A DNA stretch of 64,000 nucleotides, from NCBI RefSeq assembly GCF_039503195.1, contig NZ_JBCJKP010000001.1, positions 2,480,001 through 2,544,000 on the forward strand. The letters run 5' to 3'. This document shows, piece by piece, positions 45,287-53,620 of this stretch. A program made the translations under genes and the position numbers. The notes under the pieces were generated by a model. The model did not search any database. It was not told the DNA's origin and saw only the letters and a program-made list of their open reading frames with translations. The DNA is from Streptomyces mirabilis. GTDB taxonomy: Bacteria > Actinomycetota > Actinomycetes > Streptomycetales > Streptomycetaceae. Numbering within the stretch: the first letter of the stretch is position 1; the number at the start of each line of letters is the position of its first letter.

Positions 45287-46282
45287 GTGATCGAGCTCGA
45301 GGGGGTTCCCGAGCTGATCGACCCGGTCATGGTGGCCGCGTTCGAGGGCTGGAACGACGCCGGCGACGCCGCCTCCACCGCGGTCGCGCATCTCGACAAG
45401 GAGTGGAAGGGTGAGGTGTTCGCGGCGCTGGACGCCGAGGACTACTACGACTTCCAGGTGAACCGTCCCACGGTGTGGCTGGACGGCGGGGTCCGCAAGA
45501 TCACTTGGCCGACCACGCGCCTGTCGGTGGTCCGGGTCGGCGGCGAGAAGCCGCGCGACCTCGTGCTGGTCCGGGGGATCGAGCCGTCGATGCGGTGGCG
45601 CTCGTTCTGCAACGAGCTGCTCGGCTTCGCGCACGAGCTGGGTGTGGAGCTGGTGGTGATCCTGGGCGCACTGCTCGGTGACACCCCGCACACACGTCCG
45701 GTGCCGGTGAGCGGGGTCACCTCCGACCCGGACCTGGCCCGCACGATGGACCTGGAGGAGACCAAGTACGAGGGCCCCACGGGCATCGTCGGCATCCTCC
45801 AGGAGGCGTGCACACACGCGGGCGTACCGGCGGTGTCACTGTGGGCGGCCGTACCGCACTATGTGTCGCAGCCGCCGAACCCGAAGGCGACGCTGGCGCT
45901 CCTCAACCGCCTGGAGGACCTGATCGACCTGCGGATCCCGCTGGGCGAACTGCCCGAGGACGCGCGCGCCTGGCAGCTGGGCGTGGACCAGCTGGCCGCC
46001 GAGGACAGCGAGGTCGCCGAGTACGTGCAGACGCTGGAGGAGGCCCGGGACACCGCGGAGCTGCCGGAGGCGTCGGGCGAGGCGATCGCGCGCGAGTTCG
46101 AGCGCTATCTGCGGCGGCGGGACGGCGGCGGTCCTGCGGGCCCGGCCCCCGGCGGACATGCCACGGCCGACGGCAGCGACAGCTCCTCGTATCTGCGGGA
46201 CAACCCCGGCGGTCGTCCGAAGCCTCCGAAGCCCCCGCGGCCCGAGACCGGCACCGAGGACGAGGACTCCCCGGAGGACTGA
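45287..46282 (+). CDS. parJ: PAC2-family protein, ParA-interacting ParJ orthologue
   Basis: A 331-residue protein of the PAC2 (proteasome-assembly-chaperone-like) family. It begins IELEGVPELIDPVMVAAFEG and carries the PAC2 segments VVILGALLGDTPHTRPVPVS and GPTGIVGILQEACTHAGVPA. The C-terminal 60 residues are disordered and rich in Gly/Pro/Asp/Glu. In S. coelicolor the equivalent gene encodes ParJ, which binds ParA and affects its assembly during sporulation; the orthology is from memory and position next to mshC. The GTG at 45287 has GGAAGGAGG 6 nt upstream. Confidence 0.85.
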   Translation: MIELEGVPELIDPVMVAAFEGWNDAGDAASTAVAHLDKEWKGEVFAALDAEDYYDFQVNRPTVWLDGGVRKITWPTTRLSVVRVGGEKPRDLVLVRGIEPSMRWRSFCNELLGFAHELGVELVVILGALLGDTPHTRPVPVSGVTSDPDLARTMDLEETKYEGPTGIVGILQEACTHAGVPAVSLWAAVPHYVSQPPNPKATLALLNRLEDLIDLRIPLGELPEDARAWQLGVDQLAAEDSEVAEYVQTLEEARDTAELPEASGEAIAREFERYLRRRDGGGPAGPAPGGHATADGSDSSSYLRDNPGGRPKPPKPPRPETGTEDEDSPED

Positions 46283-46321
46283 GCGGACGGATCGGGCCGG
46301 GCGGAAGCCGGGCCGACGGAA

Positions 46322-46350
46322 GGGGCGGTGCGCACCTGGCGCACCGCCCC
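46322..46350. terminator. Bidirectional terminator between parJ and the SMP-30-like remnant
   Basis: A 12-bp perfect stem, GGGGCGGTGCGC / GCGCACCGCCCC, with a 5-nt loop, 39 nt past parJ and 7 nt past the convergent gene. Confidence 0.8.
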
Positions 46351-46357
46351 TCCGCGT

Positions 46358-46672
46358 TCAGCGCCCCGCGGTCTCCACGCGTCGGCGTGCGACGGCGATC
46401 ACGTCGTACGGGGTGTCCGGCGTCGGCGTGGTCGTGAACCGGGCGTTGGGCAGGTACAGGCGGTCCCCGTACGCGGCCACGGTGGTCGGCACGTGGAGGT
46501 CGTCGATGGCGATGCCCTCCGGGCGGATGCCGTTCGGCAGATGGATGACGGCGGGTAACGAGGTCTGCGCTGCCCAGGCCGGGCCGGCCGAGGACCCGGC
46601 CAGCGCGGCACCGGCGGTGAGCAGTCTTCGGCGGCTGAGACGGCCTGGGAACGAACGGTGCGTGGATGTCAC
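46358..46672 (-). pseudogene. SMP-30/gluconolactonase-like secreted protein with a large internal deletion
   Basis: A 104-residue frame. Its start is a Tat-type signal (RRRLLTAGAALAGSSAGPAW) followed by SLPAVIHLPNGIRPEGIAID, the N-terminal end of streptomycete SMP-30-like beta-propellers. It then jumps, near 46495-46515, to DLHVPTTVAAYGDRLYLPNA and TPTPDTPYDVIAVARR, which are the C-terminal end of the same family. The middle, normally about 200 residues of propeller blades, is missing. The reading frame is intact across the junction, so this is an in-frame deletion. The GTG at 46672 keeps GGAAGGA 8 nt upstream. The product could not fold as a propeller. Family recall is from memory. Confidence 0.7.
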
Positions 46673-46957
46673 GGTGCGTCCTTCCGGGCGGGACCGGGAG
46701 TTGACCGGCCCAGCGATCAACTGTCCCTGCCACCCCACCACATGCCCCCTGACTCCGCAGCCTTTGGCCGGTTTGCTGCGTGACATCTGTTTCAGGACGG
46801 ATTGCACAGGTTTCCCCATTCAACTTGTTTTCAAACCGAGTTGGCGAAGCCGGGGTGGACGAGTCGCCGTCGGCGTGCCAGGTTGTGCCCCGAAGGCGCG
46901 GCCCGGGGACGGGACTTGGCAACACCCGCAGAACCGAACCGAGAGGAGCGGTACGCG

Positions 46958-48715
46958 ATGACCGACCAGGTACAGCCGACGCAGGGCCCGGGAACGGCCG
47001 GGCCGGGACCCGACGGAGCGGGGTTCACCTACCGGGGAGCCGAGCAGGAGCTGATCGTCGTCGCACGCCCCGAGGCCCGGCTGCGCGCCGGGGCCGAGGG
47101 CGTCCGTTCGGCGGCGGGCTCGGACGTGTCGGCCCTCAACATGTTCCTCAGTGACGAACAGCTCGCCCTGGAGCCGCTGTTCGGCAGCGAGGAACGACTG
47201 CGGCAGTCCGAGGTGGCGGACGGCGGGGGCGGAAGCGACCTCGCGCTCTTCTACCGGGTGCGCGGCGTCGAGAGCCGCGCCCAGGAGCTGCGCTCACGGA
47301 TCGCCGCGCTGCCGGAGATCGACACGGCGTACGTGAAGCCCGGCGCCGTCCCCGCCTCGGTGGGGTCGGTCGGGCGGAGCACGAACGGCTCGGCGAGCGC
47401 GGACGACGGCCGACGGACGAAGGAGGGGGCGCCCGTCACTCCGGACTTCACCAGCCGCCAGGGCTATCTGCGGCCGGCGCCCGAGGGCATCGACGCCCAC
47501 TGGGCCTGGCAGCGGCCGGGCGGTACGGGCCAGGGCGTGACGGTGATCGATGTGGAGGGGGCGTGGCAGCTGGGCCACGAGGACCTGGCCGCGAAGCTCG
47601 CGGGCGTGGTCGTCGGCACCCCGCTGACGGACCTCGCCTGGCGCAACCACGGCACCGCCGTCATCGGGGTGATCGGCGGCGACCGCGACGAGCGCGGGAT
47701 CACCGGCATCGCGCCGGACGCGGTGACCGCCGCCGCGTCCTTCCAGGGCATGGGCACGGCGGCCGCGATCCACGCGGCGGCCGACCGGCTGGGCCCCGGT
47801 GACATCATCCTGGTCGAACTGCACGCCCCAGGGCCGCGGTTCGACTTCGAGGAGCGCGACGACCAGCAGGGTTACATCGCGATCGAGTGGTGGCCGGACA
47901 ACTTCGCGGCCATCCGGTACGCGACCGCCAAGGGGGTGCTCGTCGTGGCGGCCGCGGGCAACGGCGCCGAGTCGCTCGACGACGCGGTGTACGAGCGGCG
48001 CCCCGCCGAGTTCCCCGCGTGGTGGCGCAACCCCTTCAACCCCGCCAACCCGTCCTCGGGCGCGGTACTGGTCGGCGCGGGCGCACCGCCGCCCGGCACG
48101 CACGGCCGCGACCACGGCCCGGACCGCTCCCGCCTCGCCTTCTCCAACTACGGGGCGCGGGTGGACGCGCAGGGCTGGGGACGCGAGGTCACGACCACCG
48201 GCGGCTTCTGGGACCGGCCCGGCGACCTGCAGGGCGGTGCCGAGGAGATCGGCTGGTACACGGACACGTTCTCCGGGACCTCCTCCGCCTCCCCGGTGGT
48301 GGTCGGCGCCCTGGCCGCGCTGCAGGGCATGCTCAAGGCGGCGGCCCAGGAACCGATGTCCCCGGAGCGTGCCCGCGCGGTGCTGCGGGCCACCGGCTCC
48401 CCGCAGCAGGACGCGCCGGGCCGGCCCGCCTCCCAGCGGATCGGCAACCGGCCGGACATCAAGGCGGCGGTCACCCGTCTGCTGCCGGAGGCGGTCGGCT
48501 CGGGCCAGGCCGAACGGTACTGGGACGAGCTGCTGCCGTACCCGCGCGAACTCCCGCCCAGACTCCGGCTGTTCGTGGCCGGTGACTGGCGCAACCTCGA
48601 CAACCCCTCCCCCGAGATCCGTCAGGCGGTGCACTCCGCCTTCGCGGGCGGACGGCCCGACGTACGTGTCTGGTTCTCGGACGACGAGATCGTCGGCCTG
48701 GTGGTCACGGGCTGA
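46958..48715 (+). CDS. Subtilisin-like S8 serine protease with a shared C-terminal domain
   Basis: A 585-residue protease with the Asp-His-Ser triad: D198 in GVTVIDVEGAW, H231 in NHGTAVIGVIGG, S442 in SGTSSASPVVVGALAALQG, plus the oxyanion Asn335 in AAAGNGAES. No signal peptide is visible, so it is probably cytoplasmic or released by another route. Residues 1-130 form an unusual prodomain-like region (ELIVVARPEARLRAGAEGVR). The last 65 residues (521-585, from YWDELLPYPRELPPRLRLF) have a clear counterpart in the next gene's product. The ATG at 46958 has GAGAGGAG about 9 nt upstream. It is 60 nt before the Q-rich gene, so the two probably form one operon. Confidence 0.88.
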   Translation: MTDQVQPTQGPGTAGPGPDGAGFTYRGAEQELIVVARPEARLRAGAEGVRSAAGSDVSALNMFLSDEQLALEPLFGSEERLRQSEVADGGGGSDLALFYRVRGVESRAQELRSRIAALPEIDTAYVKPGAVPASVGSVGRSTNGSASADDGRRTKEGAPVTPDFTSRQGYLRPAPEGIDAHWAWQRPGGTGQGVTVIDVEGAWQLGHEDLAAKLAGVVVGTPLTDLAWRNHGTAVIGVIGGDRDERGITGIAPDAVTAAASFQGMGTAAAIHAAADRLGPGDIILVELHAPGPRFDFEERDDQQGYIAIEWWPDNFAAIRYATAKGVLVVAAAGNGAESLDDAVYERRPAEFPAWWRNPFNPANPSSGAVLVGAGAPPPGTHGRDHGPDRSRLAFSNYGARVDAQGWGREVTTTGGFWDRPGDLQGGAEEIGWYTDTFSGTSSASPVVVGALAALQGMLKAAAQEPMSPERARAVLRATGSPQQDAPGRPASQRIGNRPDIKAAVTRLLPEAVGSGQAERYWDELLPYPRELPPRLRLFVAGDWRNLDNPSPEIRQAVHSAFAGGRPDVRVWFSDDEIVGLVVTG

Positions 48716-48775
48716 CGTGTCCGAGGGCGTAGCCGCAAGTCAACGATTCGATGATTCACGGAAGGTGGCACCCGT

Positions 48776-49363
48776 ATGAGCACCACCCCGCAGATGAGTC
48801 AGCAGCAAGGACACCAGCAGGGCATCCAGCAAGGCATCCAGCTGGGGCAGCAGGGACCGAGCACGGCGCCGCCCCAGCAGTTCGGACAGCAGCAGCCCAT
48901 GGCGTTCGGACAGCAGATGCAGCAGCCGTTCGGCCAGCTGCAGAACCCGCAACTCCAGAACCCGCAGCAGCAGAACCCGCTGCACCAGAACCCGCTGCAC
49001 CAGAACCCGCAACCGCAGATCCCGCAGCAGCAGATCCCGCAGCACCTCCAGCAGCAGCTTCAGCAGATGGGGCAGCAACAGCCGTTCCAGCAGCTGCTCC
49101 AGCAGCTCGGCGGGCAGCAGCAACAGCAGCAGGCGCAGGTCCTGACGAGCGGGATCGCCCAGCACTTCTGGGACGTGGTCACCCCGCTCCCGGGCCAGCC
49201 GTCGATCCTCTACCTGTTCATCGACAACGCCTGGCGCCCCCTGGTGAACCCCAACCAGGTCACCCACGACGAGGTCCAGCAGGCCTTCGCCTACGGGCAG
49301 CAGGTCATCGGCCTCTACGACGCCAACAGCAGCGCCGTACAGGCCGTCATCGTGAACAAGTGA
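48776..49363 (+). CDS. Glutamine-rich low-complexity protein sharing a domain with the adjacent protease
   Basis: A 195-residue protein. Residues 5-121 are extremely Gln-rich with Pro/Asn (for example QNPLHQNPLHQNPQPQIPQQ and GQQQQQQAQ), a prion-like composition. Residues 131-195 form a compact domain (FWDVVTPLPGQPSILYLFID, then NAWRPLVNPNQVTHDEVQQA) that aligns with residues 521-585 of the preceding protease: W-D at the start, LF-(I/V), W-R-x-L-x-NP, (E/D)xxQA, V-x-x-x-(Y/F). There is no signal peptide. The ATG at 48776 has GGAAGGTGG upstream. It may be a substrate, inhibitor or scaffold of the protease; this is inference. Confidence 0.85.
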   Translation: MSTTPQMSQQQGHQQGIQQGIQLGQQGPSTAPPQQFGQQQPMAFGQQMQQPFGQLQNPQLQNPQQQNPLHQNPLHQNPQPQIPQQQIPQHLQQQLQQMGQQQPFQQLLQQLGGQQQQQQAQVLTSGIAQHFWDVVTPLPGQPSILYLFIDNAWRPLVNPNQVTHDEVQQAFAYGQQVIGLYDANSSAVQAVIVNK

Positions 49364-49391
49364 CGCTCTGAGAGAGATCTGAGAGAGAAGA

Positions 49392-49420
49392 GGCGCCGGG
49401 CGGTACGACCGCCCGGCGCC
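49392..49420. terminator. Bidirectional terminator between the Q-rich gene and mshC
   Basis: A 13-bp perfect stem, GGCGCCGGGCGGT / ACCGCCCGGCGCC, with loop ACG, between convergent genes and 28 nt past the Q-rich stop. Confidence 0.85.
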
Positions 49421-49437
49421 CCACACGTACGGGAGAA

Positions 49438-50667
49438 CTACAGGGCCACGCCCAGGAGGGCGTCCACGGCACGCGAGACGACGCCGGGGGCGCCCTCGTC
49501 CGTACCGCCCGTCTCGCGCTGGAGCGCCGCCCAGCGGTCGACCGCGGCGAGCGCGGCCGGTGCGTCCAGGTCGTTCGCGAGGGCCTCGCGGATCTCCTCG
49601 ACCAGCGCCTCGGCGGACGGCCCGTCGGGACGCGACACCGCCGCCCGCCAGTTCTCCAGACGGGCGACCGCGTCCGTGAGGACGGTGTCCGTCCACTCCC
49701 AGTCGGCGCGGTAGTGGTGCGCGAGGAGGGCGAGGCGGATGGCGGCCGGGTCGACGCCGTCGCGCCGGAGCTTCGACACGAAGACGAGGTTGCCCTTGGA
49801 CTTCGACATCTTCTCGCCGTCGAGGGCGACCATGCCGGCGTGCACGTACGCCTTGGCCATCGGGAACTCGCCGGTGAGCACCTGGGCGTGCGAGGCGCCC
49901 ATCTCGTGGTGCGGGAAGGCGAGGTCGGAGCCGCCGCCCTGGACGTCGAAGCCCATCCCGAGGTGGTCGAGCGCGATGGCGACGCACTCGATGTGCCAGC
50001 CGGGCCGGCCGCGGCCGAGCGAGCCGCCGTCCCAGCTGGGCTCCCCCTCCCGCGCCGCCATCCAGAGCATCGGGTCGAGCGGGTTCTTCTTGCCCGGACG
50101 GTCCGGGTCACCGCCCCGCTCGGCGGAGAGCAGGCGCATGGCGGCGGCGTCCAGGTTGGACACCTTGCCGAAGTCGGGGTCGGACTCGACGGAGAAGTAG
50201 ACGTCCCCTTCGAGTTCGTACGCCGCGCCCGCGTCCCGCAGCCGCTCGACGAGCGGCACGATGCCGGGTATCGCCTCGACGGCGCCTATGTAGTGCCGCG
50301 GCGGCAGCATCCGCAGGGCGGTCATGTCCTCACGGAAGAGGGCGGTCTCCTTCTCGGCGAGTCCTACCCAGTCGACGCCGTCGCGCTCCGCCCGCTCCAG
50401 GAGCGGGTCGTCGACGTCGGTCACGTTCTGGACGTAGTGAACCTGCCGCTTGGTGTCGAGCCACACGCGCTGAACGAGGTCGAACGCGTTGTAGGTCGCC
50501 GCGTGACCCATGTGGGTCGCGTCGTACGGCGTGATGCCGCAGACGTAGATACGGGCGACGGGACCGGGGTCGAGTGTGACGAGGCCGCCGGTCGCGGTGT
50601 CGTGGATCCGGAGGTCGCGGCCCTCACCAGGCAGGGCGGGGACCTCAGAAGCGGGCCAGGCATGCAT
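49438..50667 (-). CDS. mshC: Mycothiol biosynthesis ligase MshC
   Basis: A 409-residue homologue of cysteinyl-tRNA synthetase that ATP-dependently joins cysteine to GlcN-inositol, the penultimate step in mycothiol synthesis. It has the class I HIGH-like ATYNAFDLV region after [16 protein letters not shown], and [20 protein letters not shown]. The Cys-binding zinc site includes YVCGITPY and [11 protein letters not shown]. The C-terminal anticodon domain of CysRS is absent, which marks MshC and not CysRS. The gene begins with ATG at 50667, with the promoter very close upstream. Confidence 0.96.
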   Translation of the reverse strand: MHAWPASEVPALPGEGRDLRIHDTATGGLVTLDPGPVARIYVCGITPYDATHMGHAATYNAFDLVQRVWLDTKRQVHYVQNVTDVDDPLLERAERDGVDWVGLAEKETALFREDMTALRMLPPRHYIGAVEAIPGIVPLVERLRDAGAAYELEGDVYFSVESDPDFGKVSNLDAAAMRLLSAERGGDPDRPGKKNPLDPMLWMAAREGEPSWDGGSLGRGRPGWHIECVAIALDHLGMGFDVQGGGSDLAFPHHEMGASHAQVLTGEFPMAKAYVHAGMVALDGEKMSKSKGNLVFVSKLRRDGVDPAAIRLALLAHHYRADWEWTDTVLTDAVARLENWRAAVSRPDGPSAEALVEEIREALANDLDAPAALAAVDRWAALQRETGGTDEGAPGVVSRAVDALLGVAL

Positions 50668-50673
50668 GTCATG

Positions 50674-50697
50674 AGCCTAACCGGACGGAACTTCCGT
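50674..50697 (-). promoter_or_regulatory. mshC promoter with palindrome in the spacer
   Basis: On the minus strand, a -10-like TAGGCT (50679-50674) ends 6 nt before the mshC ATG, so the mRNA is probably leaderless. A 13-bp palindrome, ACGGAACTTCCGT (50685-50697), lies just upstream of it, where a repressor or redox regulator could act. No protein is assigned. Confidence 0.45.
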
Positions 50698-50988
50698 ATA
50701 CGAACCGGACCAGCCCCGATGACGCGGAAGGCCCTCTTGCGCGACGCCCGACAGTGTGCGTCACCCGGTCCTCCGGGGGTGAGGGCGCCGTACGACGGCA
50801 CCACCCACCGCGCACACCGCCGAGGACGGCGATCCGCCCCCCTCGCATGCGCCGTGAGCGAGAACGCGAGCCGCCGGGCCGCGCCCCGCCCCACGGGCGT
50901 GTGCGCCGCCGGGACCGGCTACGCGCGAGGCCGGTGAGTGTCGCAAGTCACGGGCCGCGGACCGTTCCCGGACGGGGCCGCTCCCCGG

Positions 50989-51175
50989 CGGGGCCACTTC
51001 CGGGCAGGCCCCCATTGGACGCCACCCGTCAGCCAGAGCCGACCGCGCCCGAATCCGGCCCCGACCACGGGCGCGGCAACGGGCGCCCACCACCAAACCC
51101 GGCGCCCCACGTCCCGCACGTCCGCCACATCACACCCACGACCGCCGCCCGTTGGCCTGCCCAGAAGTGGCCCCG
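50989..51175. repeat. Inverted repeat with 22-bp arms
   Basis: Arms at 50989-51010 (core GGGGCCACTTCCGGGCAGGC) and 51154-51175 differ at one position and are separated by 143 bp. No transposase is in between. It could be the scar of a small element. Confidence 0.7.
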
Positions 51176-51332
51176 CACGGATGTGGCCCCGCACGGGAGC
51201 GGGTCGCCCCGGACGGGGCCCATCCGCTGCCGGGGCGGCGGAATGCGTCCCATGGGTGCCGGTTTTCGTGGGACCCCGTCGGCGTACTCGGTGTGAGGCG
51301 GGCGAGTCCGGCCCCTGGACGGTCGAGGGTGT

Positions 51333-52160
51333 TTACACCGGTGGCCAGGGGATCGCCGGCCACTCCCCGCTCGGCTCCGGGTGTTTCCCCGACGCGAGCA
51401 TCGCCTCGACACGCGCGCGCGTGGCGTCGATTTCTGTGGTGGTGATGAGTTCGGCCAACCGGGTGGCGAGCGGCGCGCCCGGCGCCAGACCGTCCCGCAG
51501 GGAGGTGAGGACCTCGACCGCCTCCGGCGTCAGCGGCTCCCCCGCCCAGCCCCACAGCAGCGTGCGCAGCTTGTTCTCGGCGTTGAAGGTGACCCCGTGG
51601 TCGATGCCGTACAACCGCCCCTCACCGGCGGGCAGCAGATGCCCTCCCTTGCGGTCGGCGTTGTTGATCACGGCGTCGAGCACGGCGAGCCGCCGCAGCC
51701 GCACGTCGTCGGCGTGCACGAGCAGCGCCGTCTCTCCCTCGCCGACCTCGGCGAAGCCGATCGCCTTCCAGCCCGCCGCGGGCTCCTCGGCCTCCACCAG
51801 CGCCAGCAGCCCGTCCCCGTCGGCCTCCGGCAGGGCCTCGATCCACAGCTGGCACATGCCCTCGCCGTAGGGCCCGTCGCGCAGCACGGTGGTGGGGACC
51901 AGCCCCCAGCCCGTGGCCTCGGAGACCTCGTACGCGGCCACCTCACGCTGGGCGAGGGTCCCGTCCGGGAAGTCCCACAGGGGCCGCTCCCCGGCGATCG
52001 GTTTGTAGACGCAGAACGCGTCCCTGCCCTCGTACGAAACGGAGCAGTACAGCACCGCGTTCGAGGCCTCACGGATCCGTCCGCGCACCTTCAGCTCGCC
52101 CAGGGCGAGCAGCTCGGCCGTGGTCACGCTCCGCGGCGGTATCCGTTCTGGCGCGGACAT
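51333..52160 (-). CDS. SCO1664-family PI3/4-kinase-like protein
   Basis: A 275-residue protein of the actinobacterial SCO1664 family, which has a phosphatidylinositol-kinase-like fold. The ATP-binding Lys is in FCVYKPIAGERPLWDFPDG, the catalytic loop is LDAVINNADRKGGHLLPAGE and the metal Asp is in RLYGIDHGVTFNAENKLRTL. The physiological substrate is unknown. I chose the ATG at 52160 because GGAAGGA lies 6 nt upstream. It overlaps the DUF3090 gene by 37 nt and belongs with mshC to a conserved actinobacterial neighbourhood. Confidence 0.88.
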   Translation of the reverse strand: MSAPERIPPRSVTTAELLALGELKVRGRIREASNAVLYCSVSYEGRDAFCVYKPIAGERPLWDFPDGTLAQREVAAYEVSEATGWGLVPTTVLRDGPYGEGMCQLWIEALPEADGDGLLALVEAEEPAAGWKAIGFAEVGEGETALLVHADDVRLRRLAVLDAVINNADRKGGHLLPAGEGRLYGIDHGVTFNAENKLRTLLWGWAGEPLTPEAVEVLTSLRDGLAPGAPLATRLAELITTTEIDATRARVEAMLASGKHPEPSGEWPAIPWPPV

Positions 52161-52714
52161 ACGTGTCCTTCCGGGTCGAGCGGGAGGCTGCACAGCGGGC
52201 AGGGCGGCCGGCCCGCGTTGACGACGTCGAGGGCGCGCTTGGCGAAGGCCCTGGCCTGCGCGCCGGTGAGCCGGACGCGGAGCATCGGCGGGCCGTTCTC
52301 CTCGTCCTGGAGCAACCTTTCCTCGGCCTCGGCGAGGTCCTCGTCGGTGTCGGCGTCGAGCTCCACGAGGGCCTGCGCCTCGACGATCATGCGCTGTTCG
52401 TCACCGTCCCAGGCCAGCGCCATCGTGCCGACCCGGAACTCCTCCTCCACCGGGGTGTCGAGAGGGGCGGTGTCGGAGACCTCGGCGGGGACCATGGCCG
52501 GGACGGGGGCGCTGCCGCCGGTGCGCCGTACGACCTCGTCGAGGAGTTCGTCCATACGTTCGGCGAGCGCGGCGACCTGGGTCTTCTCCAGGGCGACGCT
52601 GGTCACCCTGGGGCCTGAGGAGGCCTGCAGGAAGAAGGTACGGCGCCCGGGCAACCCGACCGTACCGGCCACGAAACGGTCCGGGGGGTCGTAGAGGAAC
52701 ACCTGACGGGACAC
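52124..52714 (-). CDS. DUF3090-family protein with a C-terminal zinc ribbon
   Basis: A 196-residue protein starting with the family hallmark SRQVFLYDPPDRFVAGTVGL + PGRRTFFLQASSG. Its C terminus is a single zinc ribbon, CPLCSLPLDPEGHVCPRQNG. Function is unknown, but it co-occurs with the SCO1664-family kinase-like protein and a histidine phosphatase across actinobacteria. The GTG at 52714 has AGGAC/GGAGACAGG upstream. It overlaps the SCO1664-family gene by 37 nt, so the two are translated together. Confidence 0.88.
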   Translation of the reverse strand: MSRQVFLYDPPDRFVAGTVGLPGRRTFFLQASSGPRVTSVALEKTQVAALAERMDELLDEVVRRTGGSAPVPAMVPAEVSDTAPLDTPVEEEFRVGTMALAWDGDEQRMIVEAQALVELDADTDEDLAEAEERLLQDEENGPPMLRVRLTGAQARAFAKRALDVVNAGRPPCPLCSLPLDPEGHVCPRQNGYRRGA

Positions 52715-52835
52715 GTCCTGTCTCCATTGGAATCGGCATGTGGACCGGCTGACTGCCTCGGCCCTCATCGGCTGCTGACAACTTGCTGACAACTACTGCG
52801 CTGCTTCGACCGCTTCACCCTACTGCGGCCGACGA

Positions 52836-53522
52836 TCACGGTGCGCCCGCACCGCCACCGACCGGGGCGTCCCCGCTGGGGGGTTCCTCGCGCGGCGCCA
52901 GGGAGGCGAGGTCGCCGGTGTCCCCGAGGCGCACAAGGAAGGGACGCAGTCGTGTGTAACGGATCGCGGTGATGGAACACGGTTCTACAGAGATCCGCTG
53001 AAAGAGGTCGAGATGAAGTCCGAGTGCGTCCGCGACAAGGGATTTGATGATGTCGCCGTGCGAGCACATGACGTAGACGGCGTCGCCGCCGTGGTCGCGC
53101 TCCACGCGCGCGTTCCACTCGCGCACCGCTTCGGCGGCCCGCGTCTGCATCGCCCGCATCGATTCTCCGCCGGGGAACGCGGCCGCGGAGGGATGCGCCT
53201 GTACGACCTCCATCAGCGGCTCGTCCTTCAGCTCGGCGAGCTTGCGGCCGGACCAGTCGCCGTAGTGCGCCTCCCCGATCCGCTCGTCGGTGTGCACACG
53301 CAGCTCGGGGCGGGCGTCGAGCAGCGGCTGCACTGTCTCCTGGCAGCGCTGCAGGGGGCTGGTGACGACTTCGGAGATCGGCAGCGCGGCGAGCCGCCCG
53401 GGCAGCGCCGCGGCCTGCTGGGCGCCGCGCTCGTCGAGGGCGACGCCGGGCGTCCAGCCCGCGAGCAGCCCAGCGGTGTTGGCGGTCGAACGTCCGTGCC
53501 GTACGAGAATCAGGGTGGGCAT
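52836..53522 (-). CDS. Histidine phosphatase (MSMEG_4193 family)
   Basis: A 228-residue phosphoglycerate-mutase-like phosphatase. The catalytic RHG is in MPTLILVRHGRSTANTAG and the second His in AVYVMCSHGDIIKSLVAD, with an Arg in VTSPLQRCQETVQPL. The MSMEG_4193 subfamily usually sits with DUF3090 and the SCO1664 family, as here, 121 nt upstream of DUF3090. Together they suggest a phosphate-handling module linked to mycothiol synthesis genes, but no substrate is known to me. The ATG at 53522 gives the standard N terminus. Confidence 0.9.
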   Translation of the reverse strand: MPTLILVRHGRSTANTAGLLAGWTPGVALDERGAQQAAALPGRLAALPISEVVTSPLQRCQETVQPLLDARPELRVHTDERIGEAHYGDWSGRKLAELKDEPLMEVVQAHPSAAAFPGGESMRAMQTRAAEAVREWNARVERDHGGDAVYVMCSHGDIIKSLVADALGLHLDLFQRISVEPCSITAIRYTRLRPFLVRLGDTGDLASLAPREEPPSGDAPVGGGAGAP

Positions 53523-53620
53523 GCGGCCCAGCGTAAACGGGTGACTCGGAGACCCGGAGGGGCCTGTGGACAACGGCGGCCGGAGTGCGGTGACGGCCGG
53601 GCGACGGGAGAATACGCTCC

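Larger units (their letters stand above)
50668..51332. other. 665-bp GC-rich intergenic region before mshC
   Basis: No frame here has a ribosome-binding site or homology that I recognise. It holds the mshC promoter (50674-50697) and an imperfect inverted repeat: 50989-51010 pairs with 51154-51175 in 21 of 22 positions. TGGCCCCGCACGG is also repeated directly near 51169 and 51185. It looks like rearranged non-coding DNA. Confidence 0.6.

Noticed and set aside
50989..51175. Insertion sequence between mshC and the SCO1664-family gene
   Set aside because: The inverted arms lack an intervening transposase and target duplication, so only a repeat is reported.
50754..51296. Long open frames on both strands before mshC
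   Set aside because: GC-rich Streptomyces DNA keeps many frames open. These lack start signals, have Arg/Pro-biased shadows and overlap the inverted repeat.
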